From Actinomycetota bacterium (GTDB taxonomy: Bacteria > Actinomycetota > Thermoleophilia > Gaiellales > Gaiellaceae): a stretch of 5,497 nt of DNA. The DNA lies in contig JAFALP010000435.1 of assembly GCA_019234175.1 (NCBI GenBank), positions 1 through 5,497 of the forward strand, written 5' to 3'. The translations under genes and the position numbers were made by a program. This document shows, piece after piece, positions 1 to 5,472 of this stretch. The stretch's first letter is position 1. Each line of letters opens with the position of its first letter. The notes under the pieces were generated by a model. The model was not told the DNA's origin. It did not search any database and saw nothing but the letters and a program-made list of their open reading frames with translations.

Positions 1-1
1 C

Positions 2-439
2 GCGGACCTCGTCCTGCACGTGGTCGACGCGTCCGCCTCCGAGGAGCGGCTCATCGAGATGATCGCCGCCGTCGAGGCAGTGCTGCACGAGATCGGTGCC
101 GACGAGCTTCCGATCGAGCTCGTGTTCAACAAGATCGACGCCGTCGACGGGACACGCCGTCGCATGATCGGCAACCGCTTTCCGGGCGCGCTGCAGGTGT
201 CCGCGGCGACCGGAGAGGGAGTGGACGAGCTGCGCGCGCGCATCGCCGACCGCTTCGCGGAACGGTTCGAGCCGGTGCGCCTGCTGCTCCCGTACCAGGA
301 GGGTGGAAAGCTCAACGAGCTGTACGACCTCGGCGCGCCGATCGAGGAGCGCGAGGACACGAGCGACGGCGTTCTCGTCGTCGCGCGGCTCCCGCGGCGG
401 GAGATCCGCCGCTTCGCCCGCTATCTCGTGGGAGAGTGA
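2..439 (+). CDS. hflX: GTPase HflX, C-terminal part (5' end outside window)
   Basis: This is the C-terminal ~145 residues of a GTPase of the HflX family, which binds the 50S ribosomal subunit and in studied bacteria splits stalled or stress-inactivated ribosomes. The reading frame is open from the first bases, so the gene begins outside the window; the GTG at 20 is an internal codon. The fragment starts just after the G3 region with ADLVLHVVDAS, then shows the G4 guanine-specificity motif NKID (near bases 128-139) and the G5 motif SAATGEG (near 200-220). The C-terminal tail, with LLLPYQEGGKLNELYDLG and a final LPRREIRRFARY, matches the small C-terminal domain of HflX rather than Era, Der or Obg. 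The P-loop and N-terminal HflX domain are not visible. The stop TGA (437-439) shares its last base with the dut start, indicating co-transcription and translational coupling. Confidence 0.92.
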   Translation, partial: ADLVLHVVDASASEERLIEMIAAVEAVLHEIGADELPIELVFNKIDAVDGTRRRMIGNRFPGALQVSAATGEGVDELRARIADRFAERFEPVRLLLPYQEGGKLNELYDLGAPIEEREDTSDGVLVVARLPRREIRRFARYLVGE

Positions 440-870
440 TGGAGCTCGCGTTCCGCAAGCTGCGAGACGACGCGGTCGTCCCGACACGCGCGTACGACGG
501 CGACGCTGGGCTGGACCTCGCCTCGTGCGAACGGGTGCTGCTCGGGCCGGGAGAACGGGCGACGGTGGGCACAGGGCTCGCGGTGGCGGTGCCCGAGGGC
601 TACGCCGGCTTCGTCCAGCCGCGCTCCGGCCTCGCGTCGCGGCACGGGATCACGATCGTGAACGCGCCCGGCCTCGTCGATGCCGGCTATCGCGGCGAGC
701 TGCGCGTCGTCCTGCTCAACACCGACGCGAGCGAGGCGTTCGAGGTCGAGCCCGGCATGCGGATCGCACAGCTCGTCGTCGTCCCGATCGTCGGCGCCGA
801 GCCCATCGAGGTGGAGGAGCTGCCGGGGAGCGAACGCGGCGTGCGCGGCTTCGGCTCGTCGGCGCACTAG
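439..870 (+). CDS. dut: dUTP diphosphatase (dUTPase), trimeric type
   Basis: The enzyme hydrolyses dUTP to dUMP and diphosphate in the cytoplasm, keeping uracil out of DNA and supplying dUMP for thymidylate synthesis. The 143 residues match the usual bacterial length, and all five motifs are present in order: DAGLDL (22-27), PRSGLA (61-66), GLVDAGYRGEL (78-88, with probable catalytic D81 and uracil-side Y84), GMRIAQLVVVP (106-116), and RGVRGFGSS (133-141), which carries the phosphate-binding Arg and base-stacking Phe of the flexible tail. Motif V has Arg136 where Gly is more common. I chose ATG 439, which overlaps the hflX stop by one base (TGATG) and has GGAG at 431-434; the GTG at 436 is in frame but adds only one residue and sits closer to that site. 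The close hflX linkage suggests one operon. Function is confident from the motifs. Confidence 0.96.
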   Translation: MELAFRKLRDDAVVPTRAYDGDAGLDLASCERVLLGPGERATVGTGLAVAVPEGYAGFVQPRSGLASRHGITIVNAPGLVDAGYRGELRVVLLNTDASEAFEVEPGMRIAQLVVVPIVGAEPIEVEELPGSERGVRGFGSSAH

Positions 871-915
871 GTGACCCGCCCAGCGACACATGTTCGGCTC
901 TGCCGGACGAGTCAC
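871..915 (+). other. Nested inverted repeats in the dut-Nudix gap
   Basis: The 47-base gap holds a hairpin with arms 892-898 (GTTCGGC) and 902-908 (GCCGGAC), giving 7 pairs including one G-T and a 3-base loop. It is flanked by outer arms GTGAC (871-875) and GTCAC (911-915). No T-tract follows, so a classical intrinsic terminator is not supported. The only Shine-Dalgarno-like purines before the Nudix ATG (GGACGAG, 905-911) lie partly in the 3' arm, so folding could reduce initiation. It could be an attenuator, an mRNA processing site or chance. Confidence 0.35.
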
Positions 916-917
916 TG

Positions 918-1376
918 ATGCAAGAGCCCCGCATCCGCGTCTCGGCGGTGTTGCGCTGGGAGGGACGCGTCCTTCTCTGCCGGCACGAGAAGAGCGGCCG
1001 CGGCGAGTACTGGCTGCTGCCGGGCGGCGGCGTGAACGCGGGGGAGAGCCTCGTCACCGCGCTGCACCGCGAGCTGTACGAAGAGGTCGGGATCCCGGAC
1101 AAGCTGCCGGTCGAGGGGCCGGTCGCGATCGTCGACTCGATCTCGCCGCAGCGCGGCTTCGGCGCGAAGCACGTCGTGCACATCATCTTCGCTGCCGACC
1201 TCTCCGGCCGTTCGCTCGAGGCGGTCACCTCGCAGGACGCCGCCGTCGCCGGCCACCGGCTGTTCGACACGAACGACCTCGACGGCGTCGTGCTCCATCC
1301 GCCCATCCAGCGCTTCCTGCGCCGGTGGCAGCCCGGCGACCCGGCGGCGTACCTCGGCGCGCTGTGGGCCCCCTAA
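918..1376 (+). CDS. Nudix hydrolase, substrate unknown
   Basis: This 152-residue Nudix-fold enzyme would cleave a nucleoside diphosphate linked to another group (X), using metal ions bound by the Nudix helix. A complete Nudix box, G-x5-E-x7-RE-U-x-EE-x-G-U, spans residues 37-59: G37, E43, R51-E52, E55-E56 and G58-I59 are all present, so it should be active. The N-terminal strand (RIRVSAVLRWEGRVLLCRH) and YWLLPGGG before the box are typical of the fold. The C-terminus (HPPIQRFLRRW then AAYLGALW) resembles a group usually annotated only as Nudix hydrolase. Nothing visible fixes the substrate; ADP-ribose, oxidised nucleotides and nucleotide sugars are all possible. ATG 918 is the first good start and leads straight into the fold, although the ribosome site before it is weak. 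Its 3' end overlaps the next gene by 13 bases, suggesting coupled translation. Confidence 0.9.
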   Translation: MQEPRIRVSAVLRWEGRVLLCRHEKSGRGEYWLLPGGGVNAGESLVTALHRELYEEVGIPDKLPVEGPVAIVDSISPQRGFGAKHVVHIIFAADLSGRSLEAVTSQDAAVAGHRLFDTNDLDGVVLHPPIQRFLRRWQPGDPAAYLGALWAP

Positions 1377-2551
1377 CTCGTATCTCCATCCAGGGCTACC
1401 GCGCCGCCCGCGAGCTCGAGTTCACTCCCGGCGCCGTGTGCGCGCTCGTGGGCGAGGCCTCGAGCGGCAAGTCGACCGTCCTCACCGCCATCTGGACGCT
1501 GCTCGAGGCGGCCGCTCCACCGCCGACGATCGACGACGTCTCGCGCGACGCGTCGGCCGGCCGCATCCATCTCGAGGCGCGGCTGAACGGCGGCGACACG
1601 ATCTTCCTCGACGCGCGCCCGCCCGACACGCTCAACCTGAACCGCGCCGGCGCGCCGCCGGTGCTGTTCCTGCCGGCGAACCTGCGCGCGCGGACGCTCG
1701 TCGCGCCGGCGACGGGATCGGGGGCGGCCGACGTCGCCGAGGTGGTGCGGCCGCCGCTCCCGGACCACCACTGGTCCGCCGCCGACGGCGGGCTGCTCCT
1801 CGTGCAGGGAATGGAACGCGTCCTCGCGGCCGGGCTGCGCGACTTCGTCCTCCTCGTCGAGGAGCCGGAGCTGTACCTCAGCCCCCATGCGCAGCGCCAT
1901 CTCTATCGCGTCCTGCGCGAGCTCGCGCAGCGCGGCAACCAGATCCTGTACTCGACGCACGCGCCGGTGTTCCTCAGCGTCGACCGGCTCGAGGAGCTCG
2001 CGCTCGTCCGGCACACGAAGGACGTCGGCACGACGCTCTACCAGCCCGAGCCGCTGCCGGAGGCGGAATCGTTCCGCGCGCTGTCGGAGTTCGACAGCGA
2101 CCGCGCCGAGCTCTTCCTCGCGCGCGCTGCGCTGCTCGTGGAAGGGCGGACGGAGAAGATGACGTTCCCGCTCGTGTTCGACGCGCTCGACGTCGAGGCG
2201 GACAAGGAGGGCATCGTCGTTCTCGAGTGCGGCGGCAAGGGGAACATCCCGCTGTTCGCGCGCGTGTGCAACGCGTGCGACATCCCGTACGTGATCGTCC
2301 ACGACCGCGACGCGCCCGCCGGGCACAAGCCCGTGGAGTCGGAGCTCGTCGTCAACCGCCAGATCCTGGAAGTTGCGGGCAAACGTCGCACCGTGGTGCT
2401 CGTCCCCGACTTCGAAGCGGTGTCCGGCGTCTCCGCGCGCACGCGCAGCCGCAAGCCGGCGCGCGCGTACCAGCGCTACACGGGCAACGGCGACGTGCCG
2501 GAGCCGCTGAAGGTCGCGGTCGAGCGGGTCCTGCGCGAGGCGCGCCGCTAG
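1364..2551 (+). CDS. Compact OLD-family ATPase/TOPRIM nuclease
   Basis: This 395-residue protein joins an ABC-type ATPase to a C-terminal TOPRIM domain, the architecture of OLD (overcoming lysogenization defect) nucleases. Visible elements are RISIQGYRAARELEF (6-20), a typical OLD/RecF-like first strand; Walker A GEASSGKST (30-38); a degenerate signature region SAADGGLLLVQG (138-149); Walker B FVLLVEEPE (161-169); and the H-loop STHAP with H199. TOPRIM follows: LLVEGRTEK (257-265, acidic E260 and E264), GGKGN (290-294) and DRD (314-316). VLVPDFEAVSG (345-355) and KPARA (364-368) resemble the conserved OLD C-terminus, where a catalytic Lys is reported. It is shorter than the roughly 550-700 residues usual in the family; Walker A to B spans only ~130 residues, so the helical dimerisation insert seems reduced or absent. 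GTG 1364 is the only start that keeps the first strand; it lies within the Nudix gene. A DNA-repair or anti-phage role is possible but unproven. Confidence 0.85.
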   Translation: MGPLTRISIQGYRAARELEFTPGAVCALVGEASSGKSTVLTAIWTLLEAAAPPPTIDDVSRDASAGRIHLEARLNGGDTIFLDARPPDTLNLNRAGAPPVLFLPANLRARTLVAPATGSGAADVAEVVRPPLPDHHWSAADGGLLLVQGMERVLAAGLRDFVLLVEEPELYLSPHAQRHLYRVLRELAQRGNQILYSTHAPVFLSVDRLEELALVRHTKDVGTTLYQPEPLPEAESFRALSEFDSDRAELFLARAALLVEGRTEKMTFPLVFDALDVEADKEGIVVLECGGKGNIPLFARVCNACDIPYVIVHDRDAPAGHKPVESELVVNRQILEVAGKRRTVVLVPDFEAVSGVSARTRSRKPARAYQRYTGNGDVPEPLKVAVERVLREARR

Positions 2552-3273
2552 CGGCCGCGCGCGCGGCCGGACGAGACCGCCTGCGCCTCCGCCTCGAGCT
2601 CGTCGTCGAGCGGGGCGAGCTCGGGGGGCTCGCCGCCGGTGCGGTGCGCGAGCGCCTGCGCGAGGATCCAGTCGGCGAGCCGCGGGTTGCGCGGCAGCAG
2701 CGGCCCGTGCAGATACGTGCCGACGGCGCGGCCGAGGCGGCAGCCCTCGTAGCCGCTCTGCCCGTCGTTGCCGAAGCCGGAGACGACGCGGCCCAGCGGC
2801 TCCGCGGCGGGGTCGAGCAGCGTCCGGCCGGCGTGGTTCTCGAAGCCGGCGACGGGACCGACCTCCGTCTCGATGAGGACGTTGCCGATCAGGCGCCGGT
2901 CGCCGGCCACCGTCTCGAGCGGGAGGAGGCCGACCCCGGGCATGTCGTCGCCATGGTGGCCGCGATAGCCGCGCCCGAGCAACTGGTAGCCGCCGCAGAC
3001 GGCGAGGAACGCGGCGCCGCCCGCGTGCGCCTCCTTCAGCTGCTCCGCCTTCGCAGCGAGGTCGTGCGAGACGAGCAGCTGCTCGCGGTCCTGTCCGCCG
3101 CCGAGGTAGTAGAGGTCGTGCGCGCCGGGCTCGACGGCGTCGCCGATCTCGATCTCGGTGACGTCGAGCTCGTGGCCGCGCCAGGCGGCGCGGCGCGCGA
3201 GCACGGCGATGTTGCCGCGGTCGGCGTAGATGTTCAGGTAGTCGGGATACAGATGGCCGACGCGGATGTTCAC
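2548..3273 (-). CDS. gatD: Lipid II isoglutaminyl synthase, glutaminase subunit GatD
   Basis: GatD is the class I-type (CobB/CobQ-like) glutamine amidotransferase subunit that releases ammonia from glutamine and passes it to MurT, which amidates D-glutamate of lipid II to D-isoglutamine. The 241 residues match the family. Key parts are the N-terminal strand RVGHLYPDYLNIYADRGN (4-21), YYLGGGQDREQ (55-65), the nucleophile elbow FLAVCGGYQLLG (89-100) with C93, ENHAGRT (145-151), and GTYLHGPLLPRNPRLAD (185-201) with H189; S. aureus GatD uses Cys94 and His189. The third triad member is reported to come from MurT. The start GTG overlaps the murT stop as GTGA (3270-3273), with GGAAG at 3282-3286 eight bases upstream, so translation is tightly coupled. 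The last ~30 residues are acidic and then Arg-rich, and look unstructured. The stop overlaps that of the convergent nuclease gene. Confidence 0.95.
   Translation of the reverse strand: MNIRVGHLYPDYLNIYADRGNIAVLARRAAWRGHELDVTEIEIGDAVEPGAHDLYYLGGGQDREQLLVSHDLAAKAEQLKEAHAGGAAFLAVCGGYQLLGRGYRGHHGDDMPGVGLLPLETVAGDRRLIGNVLIETEVGPVAGFENHAGRTLLDPAAEPLGRVVSGFGNDGQSGYEGCRLGRAVGTYLHGPLLPRNPRLADWILAQALAHRTGGEPPELAPLDDELEAEAQAVSSGRARGR
2552..2569. repeat. 18-bp perfect GC palindrome at convergent gene ends
   Basis: CGGCCGCGCGCGCGGCCG is fully self-complementary, centred between 2560 and 2561. It lies inside the last codons of gatD (encoding GRARG) and immediately beyond the stop of the OLD-type gene. As RNA from either strand it could form a 7-bp stem with a GCGC loop. 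No T-tract is present. It is the only obvious structure that could end transcription between these two convergent genes, but alternating GC triplets produce such palindromes easily at this base composition. Confidence 0.4.
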
Positions 3274-4628
3274 GCCGCACGCTTCCAGTAGGGCCGCGTC
3301 AGCCCCCGCGCGGCGGCGATGCGCTGCAGGCCGAGCATCGCCGTGTACGTGGGGAGGACGACGAGCTCGCCGCCGGACGGCGTGAGTGCGAGGCCGCGGT
3401 CGAGCGCGCGCTCGAGGCTCGGCTCGACCTCGATCGCGTCCGTGTCGAAGCCGCCGTACTTGAATCGGAGCGCGAGCTCGGCGGCGCGGTCTCCTCCGGC
3501 GACGAGCCGGTCGAGCCCGCCGAGGAGCGGCTCGAAGTCGACGTCCCAGATCCACGAGACGTCGCGTCCGTCGGCGATCGCGTCGTTCAGCGCGACGACG
3601 GCGAGCGTCGGCGGTCCGCCGTCGACGAGCGTGCGGATCGCCTCGTTCGCGCCGGCGGGGTTCTTCACCAGGAGCAGGAGCAGCGTCTTGTCGCCGACGG
3701 CGATCCGCTCGAATCGCCCGAAGGCCGCACGGAACCGTCCGAGGCCGTCCGCGATCTCGTCGGCGGTCGCGCCGAGCGCGTGCGCGAGCGCCGCCGCGCC
3801 GACGGCGTTGTAGACGTTGTAGAGACCCGGCAGCGCGATCTCGACGCGGCGCACGTCACCGGGCAGATGGAGGTCGAACGCGACGCGCTCGAGACCGTGG
3901 AGCTCGATCGCGCGGGCGGCAACATCGAGCCGCCCCCGTTCCATGTGCCCGTTCGGGCAGCGGTAGTCGCCAAGGTGGCCCACGTACGCGGCCGCATACT
4001 CGAGCGGGGCGCCGCACACGAGGCAGTACTTCGAGTCGGCCGCGTGCTGGAGCGCCGGCCGCGCGACCGAGGGGTCGTCGAGGCCGAACCGGATCTGCGC
4101 CGCGAACGATCCGACCAGCGGGTCGTCCGCATTGACGGCGACCGTCGTCTCCTCCGGGAGCGCATCGACGGCGGCTCGCCAGCGCTCCGCCACCAGCTCC
4201 AATTCCCCGTAGCGGTCGAGCTGGTCGCGGAAGAGGTTGCCGAGACAGACGGCGCGCGGCCGGACCCGTCGCATCACCTCCGGCAGCGCCCCCTCGTCCA
4301 CCTCGAGCAACCCGAGCTGGGCGCCGCCGGCGGAGAGGAGGGTGGAGGCGACCCCGGACATGAGGTTCGCCCCCGAGCGGTTGTGCGCGAGGCGGTACCG
4401 GGGCCGGAGGATCTCGGCCGCCATCGCCGACGTCGTCGTCTTCCCGTTCGTGGCCGAGATGGTCGCCGTGCCGGCGGGGAGGCGGGCGGCGAGCCGGTCG
4501 ACGGCGCCGGGGTCGAGGACGGAGAGCAGTTTGCCCGGCACCGTCGTCCCGCCGCCGGCGCCGACGAGGCGCGAGAGGCGGGCGACCGCACCGGCGGCGG
4601 CGACCTCGAGTCGGAGCGGGACGGCCAT
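3270..4628 (-). CDS. murT: Lipid II isoglutaminyl synthase, Mur-ligase subunit MurT
   Basis: MurT is the ATP-dependent Mur-ligase-like partner of GatD; it activates the alpha-carboxyl of D-glutamate in lipid II at the inner membrane face for amidation, which aids cross-linking and lysozyme resistance. Numbered from ATG 4628 (452 residues): N-terminal helix, GGGTTVPGK (25-33), P-loop SATNGKTTTSAM (58-69), LEVDEGALPE (108-117), NLFRDQLDRYGE (131-142), NADDP (166-170), a zinc ribbon with C202, C205 and C224, then the family's C-terminal domain with VKNPAGANE (321-329), NDAIADGRDVSWIWDVDFE (348-366), ALRFKYGG (386-393) and PTYTAMLGLQ (426-435). D356 in DVSW is the likely Asp completing the GatD triad. 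The fourth zinc position is unusual, reading CPNGH instead of CxxC. Length and N-terminus relative to S. aureus MurT favour ATG 4628, but GTG 4658 has a better ribosome site (GGAG, 4668-4671) and would add ten residues. Confidence 0.95.
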   Translation of the reverse strand: MAVPLRLEVAAAGAVARLSRLVGAGGGTTVPGKLLSVLDPGAVDRLAARLPAGTATISATNGKTTTSAMAAEILRPRYRLAHNRSGANLMSGVASTLLSAGGAQLGLLEVDEGALPEVMRRVRPRAVCLGNLFRDQLDRYGELELVAERWRAAVDALPEETTVAVNADDPLVGSFAAQIRFGLDDPSVARPALQHAADSKYCLVCGAPLEYAAAYVGHLGDYRCPNGHMERGRLDVAARAIELHGLERVAFDLHLPGDVRRVEIALPGLYNVYNAVGAAALAHALGATADEIADGLGRFRAAFGRFERIAVGDKTLLLLLVKNPAGANEAIRTLVDGGPPTLAVVALNDAIADGRDVSWIWDVDFEPLLGGLDRLVAGGDRAAELALRFKYGGFDTDAIEVEPSLERALDRGLALTPSGGELVVLPTYTAMLGLQRIAAARGLTRPYWKRAA

Positions 4629-4658
4629 CCGGCCGAATCTAGCGCTGCGCGGGTTCAC

Positions 4659-4686
4659 TTGCGGTTTCTCCAACCTGATCTACCAT
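4659..4686 (+). promoter_or_regulatory. Promoter for the repeat-protein gene, probably leaderless
   Basis: The -35 candidate is TTGCGG (4659-4664) and the -10 is TACCAT (4681-4686), with a 16-base spacer; each matches four of six consensus bases. The ATG at 4694 begins eight bases after the end of the -10, which is where transcription would be expected to start. There is no Shine-Dalgarno sequence before the ATG. A TANNNT box about seven bases before an ATG is the recognised pattern of leaderless genes in Actinobacteria. The transcription start itself is predicted, not observed. Confidence 0.6.
4668..4671 (-). promoter_or_regulatory. Shine-Dalgarno-like GGAG, alternative murT start
   Basis: On the minus strand GGAG (4671 to 4668) stands nine bases before the in-frame GTG at 4658-4656. 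The preferred ATG at 4628-4626 has no comparable site; only GGCCGG precedes it. If used, this site would make MurT ten residues longer (beginning MNPRSARFGR) without affecting any domain. A TTG at 4673 is also in frame but overlaps this site and is the least likely start. Confidence 0.45.
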
Positions 4687-4687
4687 A
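4682..4687 (-). promoter_or_regulatory. -10 element for murT-gatD, overlapping the divergent -10
   Basis: Read on the minus strand, 4687 to 4682 is TATGGT, a TANNNT box. It predicts a start near 4675-4676 and a short leader carrying GGAG before the GTG at 4658, or a 47-base leader before ATG 4628. I see no good -35 at the expected position inside the repeat-protein gene. The element shares five bases with the plus-strand -10, so two polymerases could not occupy both at once. Confidence 0.45.
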
Positions 4688-4693
4688 CTTGCC

Positions 4694-5386
4694 ATGCCCC
4701 AGAAGCCCCGCTTTCGCGCGGTGGCACAGATCGATCCGCGCAAGCTGGCGGAGTTCCAGGAGGGAATCCGCAAGCGCTACACCGACGACCAGATCGTCGC
4801 CGAGCTGAAGGCGTGCGCCGAGCGTCTCGGCCGCTCGCCGACCATGCGCGAGTTCGCCTCCGACCCGGAGACGACCGTGCACCCGCAGACGGTGATCGAG
4901 CACTTCGGATCGTGGAACGCGGCGAAGCGCGAAGCGGGTCTGGTGCCGCGCAGGTTCGCGACGCGCGAGGAGCTCCTCGGCCTCCTGAAGGAGCTCGGCG
5001 CCGAGCTCGGCCGGCCGCCGACGGCGCGCGACATCGACGAGCACAAGGGCCGGTTGCCGTCGAAGTCGCTCTACTGGCACACGTTCGGGTCGCTCACGAC
5101 GGCGCTGCGCGAGGCGGGCTTCGACGTCCCGGTGGGGGAGGAGCGGCTCGAGCGCGCCGTGGAGCAGGGCGCGGCGATGGCGCGCAAGCTCGGCCGGCTG
5201 CCGAAGTTCGCCGACTGGGCGGAGGCGCGGAAGGAGGACGACACGCTCATGACCGAGTGGCAGGTGTACCGCCTCCTCGACGCACGGCGCGGCGCGTGGT
5301 CCACGTTCCAGTTCCTCGTCCGCGAGCAGCTCGAGTCGCACGGGGCGCGCGTCGCCGCGGACGGAACGGTCAAGCGGAAGCGCTAG
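4694..5386 (+). CDS. Protein of three homing-endonuclease-associated repeats, no nuclease domain
   Basis: This 230-residue soluble, basic protein is built from three degenerate repeats resembling the homing endonuclease associated repeat (HNH_repeat type), a small helical unit thought to bind DNA. Repeat 1 (about 29-84) has LGRSPTMREF (45-54) and FGSWNAAKREAGL (71-83); repeat 2 (88-144) has LGRPPTARDI (105-114) and FGSLTTALREAGF (131-143); repeat 3 (149-218) is the most divergent, with LGRLPKFADW (166-175) and GAWSTFQFLV (200-209). The period is about 60 residues. No HNH, LAGLIDADG or GIY-YIG catalytic motif is visible, and the N-terminal ~28 and C-terminal ~12 residues (ending KRKR) are too short to hold one. 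There is no signal peptide or membrane segment. It diverges from murT across a shared promoter. I infer a sequence-specific DNA-binding protein, perhaps a regulator; function and target are unknown. ATG 4694 is the only start consistent with the promoter. Confidence 0.8.
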   Translation: MPQKPRFRAVAQIDPRKLAEFQEGIRKRYTDDQIVAELKACAERLGRSPTMREFASDPETTVHPQTVIEHFGSWNAAKREAGLVPRRFATREELLGLLKELGAELGRPPTARDIDEHKGRLPSKSLYWHTFGSLTTALREAGFDVPVGEERLERAVEQGAAMARKLGRLPKFADWAEARKEDDTLMTEWQVYRLLDARRGAWSTFQFLVREQLESHGARVAADGTVKRKR

Positions 5387-5439
5387 CGGCGAACCGAGGG
5401 CGTTCACGTGCCGGCGAGCGCTCCGCGCAGCCGAACCTC

Positions 5440-5472
5440 GATCGCTGGGAGAGCGGAGCTCTTCGAGCGATC
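5440..5472. terminator. Strong hairpin, probable (bidirectional) terminator
   Basis: Arms GATCGCT (5440-5446) and AGCGATC (5466-5472) pair perfectly. After one G/G mismatch (5447/5465) the stem continues for seven more pairs, 5448-5454 with 5458-5464 (one G-T), closing on a 3-base GGA loop. Fourteen of 15 positions pair. No T-tract follows on either strand, as is common for high-GC actinobacterial hairpin terminators. It lies 54 bases after the repeat-protein stop and touches the stop codon of the putative minus-strand gene beyond it, so it could serve both. Confidence 0.65.

Noticed and set aside
890..1363. An upstream extension of the OLD-type gene, in frame from base 890
   Set aside because: The added residues are Arg-rich shadow of the Nudix gene. 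The conserved OLD first strand begins six residues after GTG 1364, so that start fits the family.
1364..2551. Gabija, retron or other named defence system built on the OLD-type protein
   Set aside because: No UvrD-like helicase, reverse transcriptase, toxin or second ATPase lies next to it; the neighbours are a Nudix gene and a convergent cell-wall operon.
1373..3280. A 635-codon minus-strand open frame across the OLD-type gene and part of gatD
   Set aside because: Its translation is Arg/Ala-rich low-complexity sequence with no domain. It lies opposite and out of frame with two genes full of recognisable motifs; long antisense frames are expected at this G+C content.
1438..3291. A 617-codon plus-strand open frame spanning the nuclease gene and gatD
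   Set aside because: It is out of frame with the nuclease, antisense to gatD, Arg-rich and without motifs. It crosses the convergent junction only because stop codons are rare in GC-rich DNA.
4629..4673. TTG 4673 as the murT start
   Set aside because: It adds 15 residues with no family counterpart, uses the weakest start codon, and overlaps the GGAG that would serve GTG 4658. It remains possible only if the transcript begins right at it.
3780..4808. A 342-codon plus-strand open frame antisense to murT
   Set aside because: It is a complement of clear MurT coding sequence with no motif of its own, and it runs through the murT promoter region into the repeat-protein gene in another frame.
4694..5386. 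An active homing endonuclease or intron/intein remnant
   Set aside because: Only the repeat units are present, with no HNH, LAGLIDADG or GIY-YIG motif. The neighbouring genes are intact and not split by an insertion.
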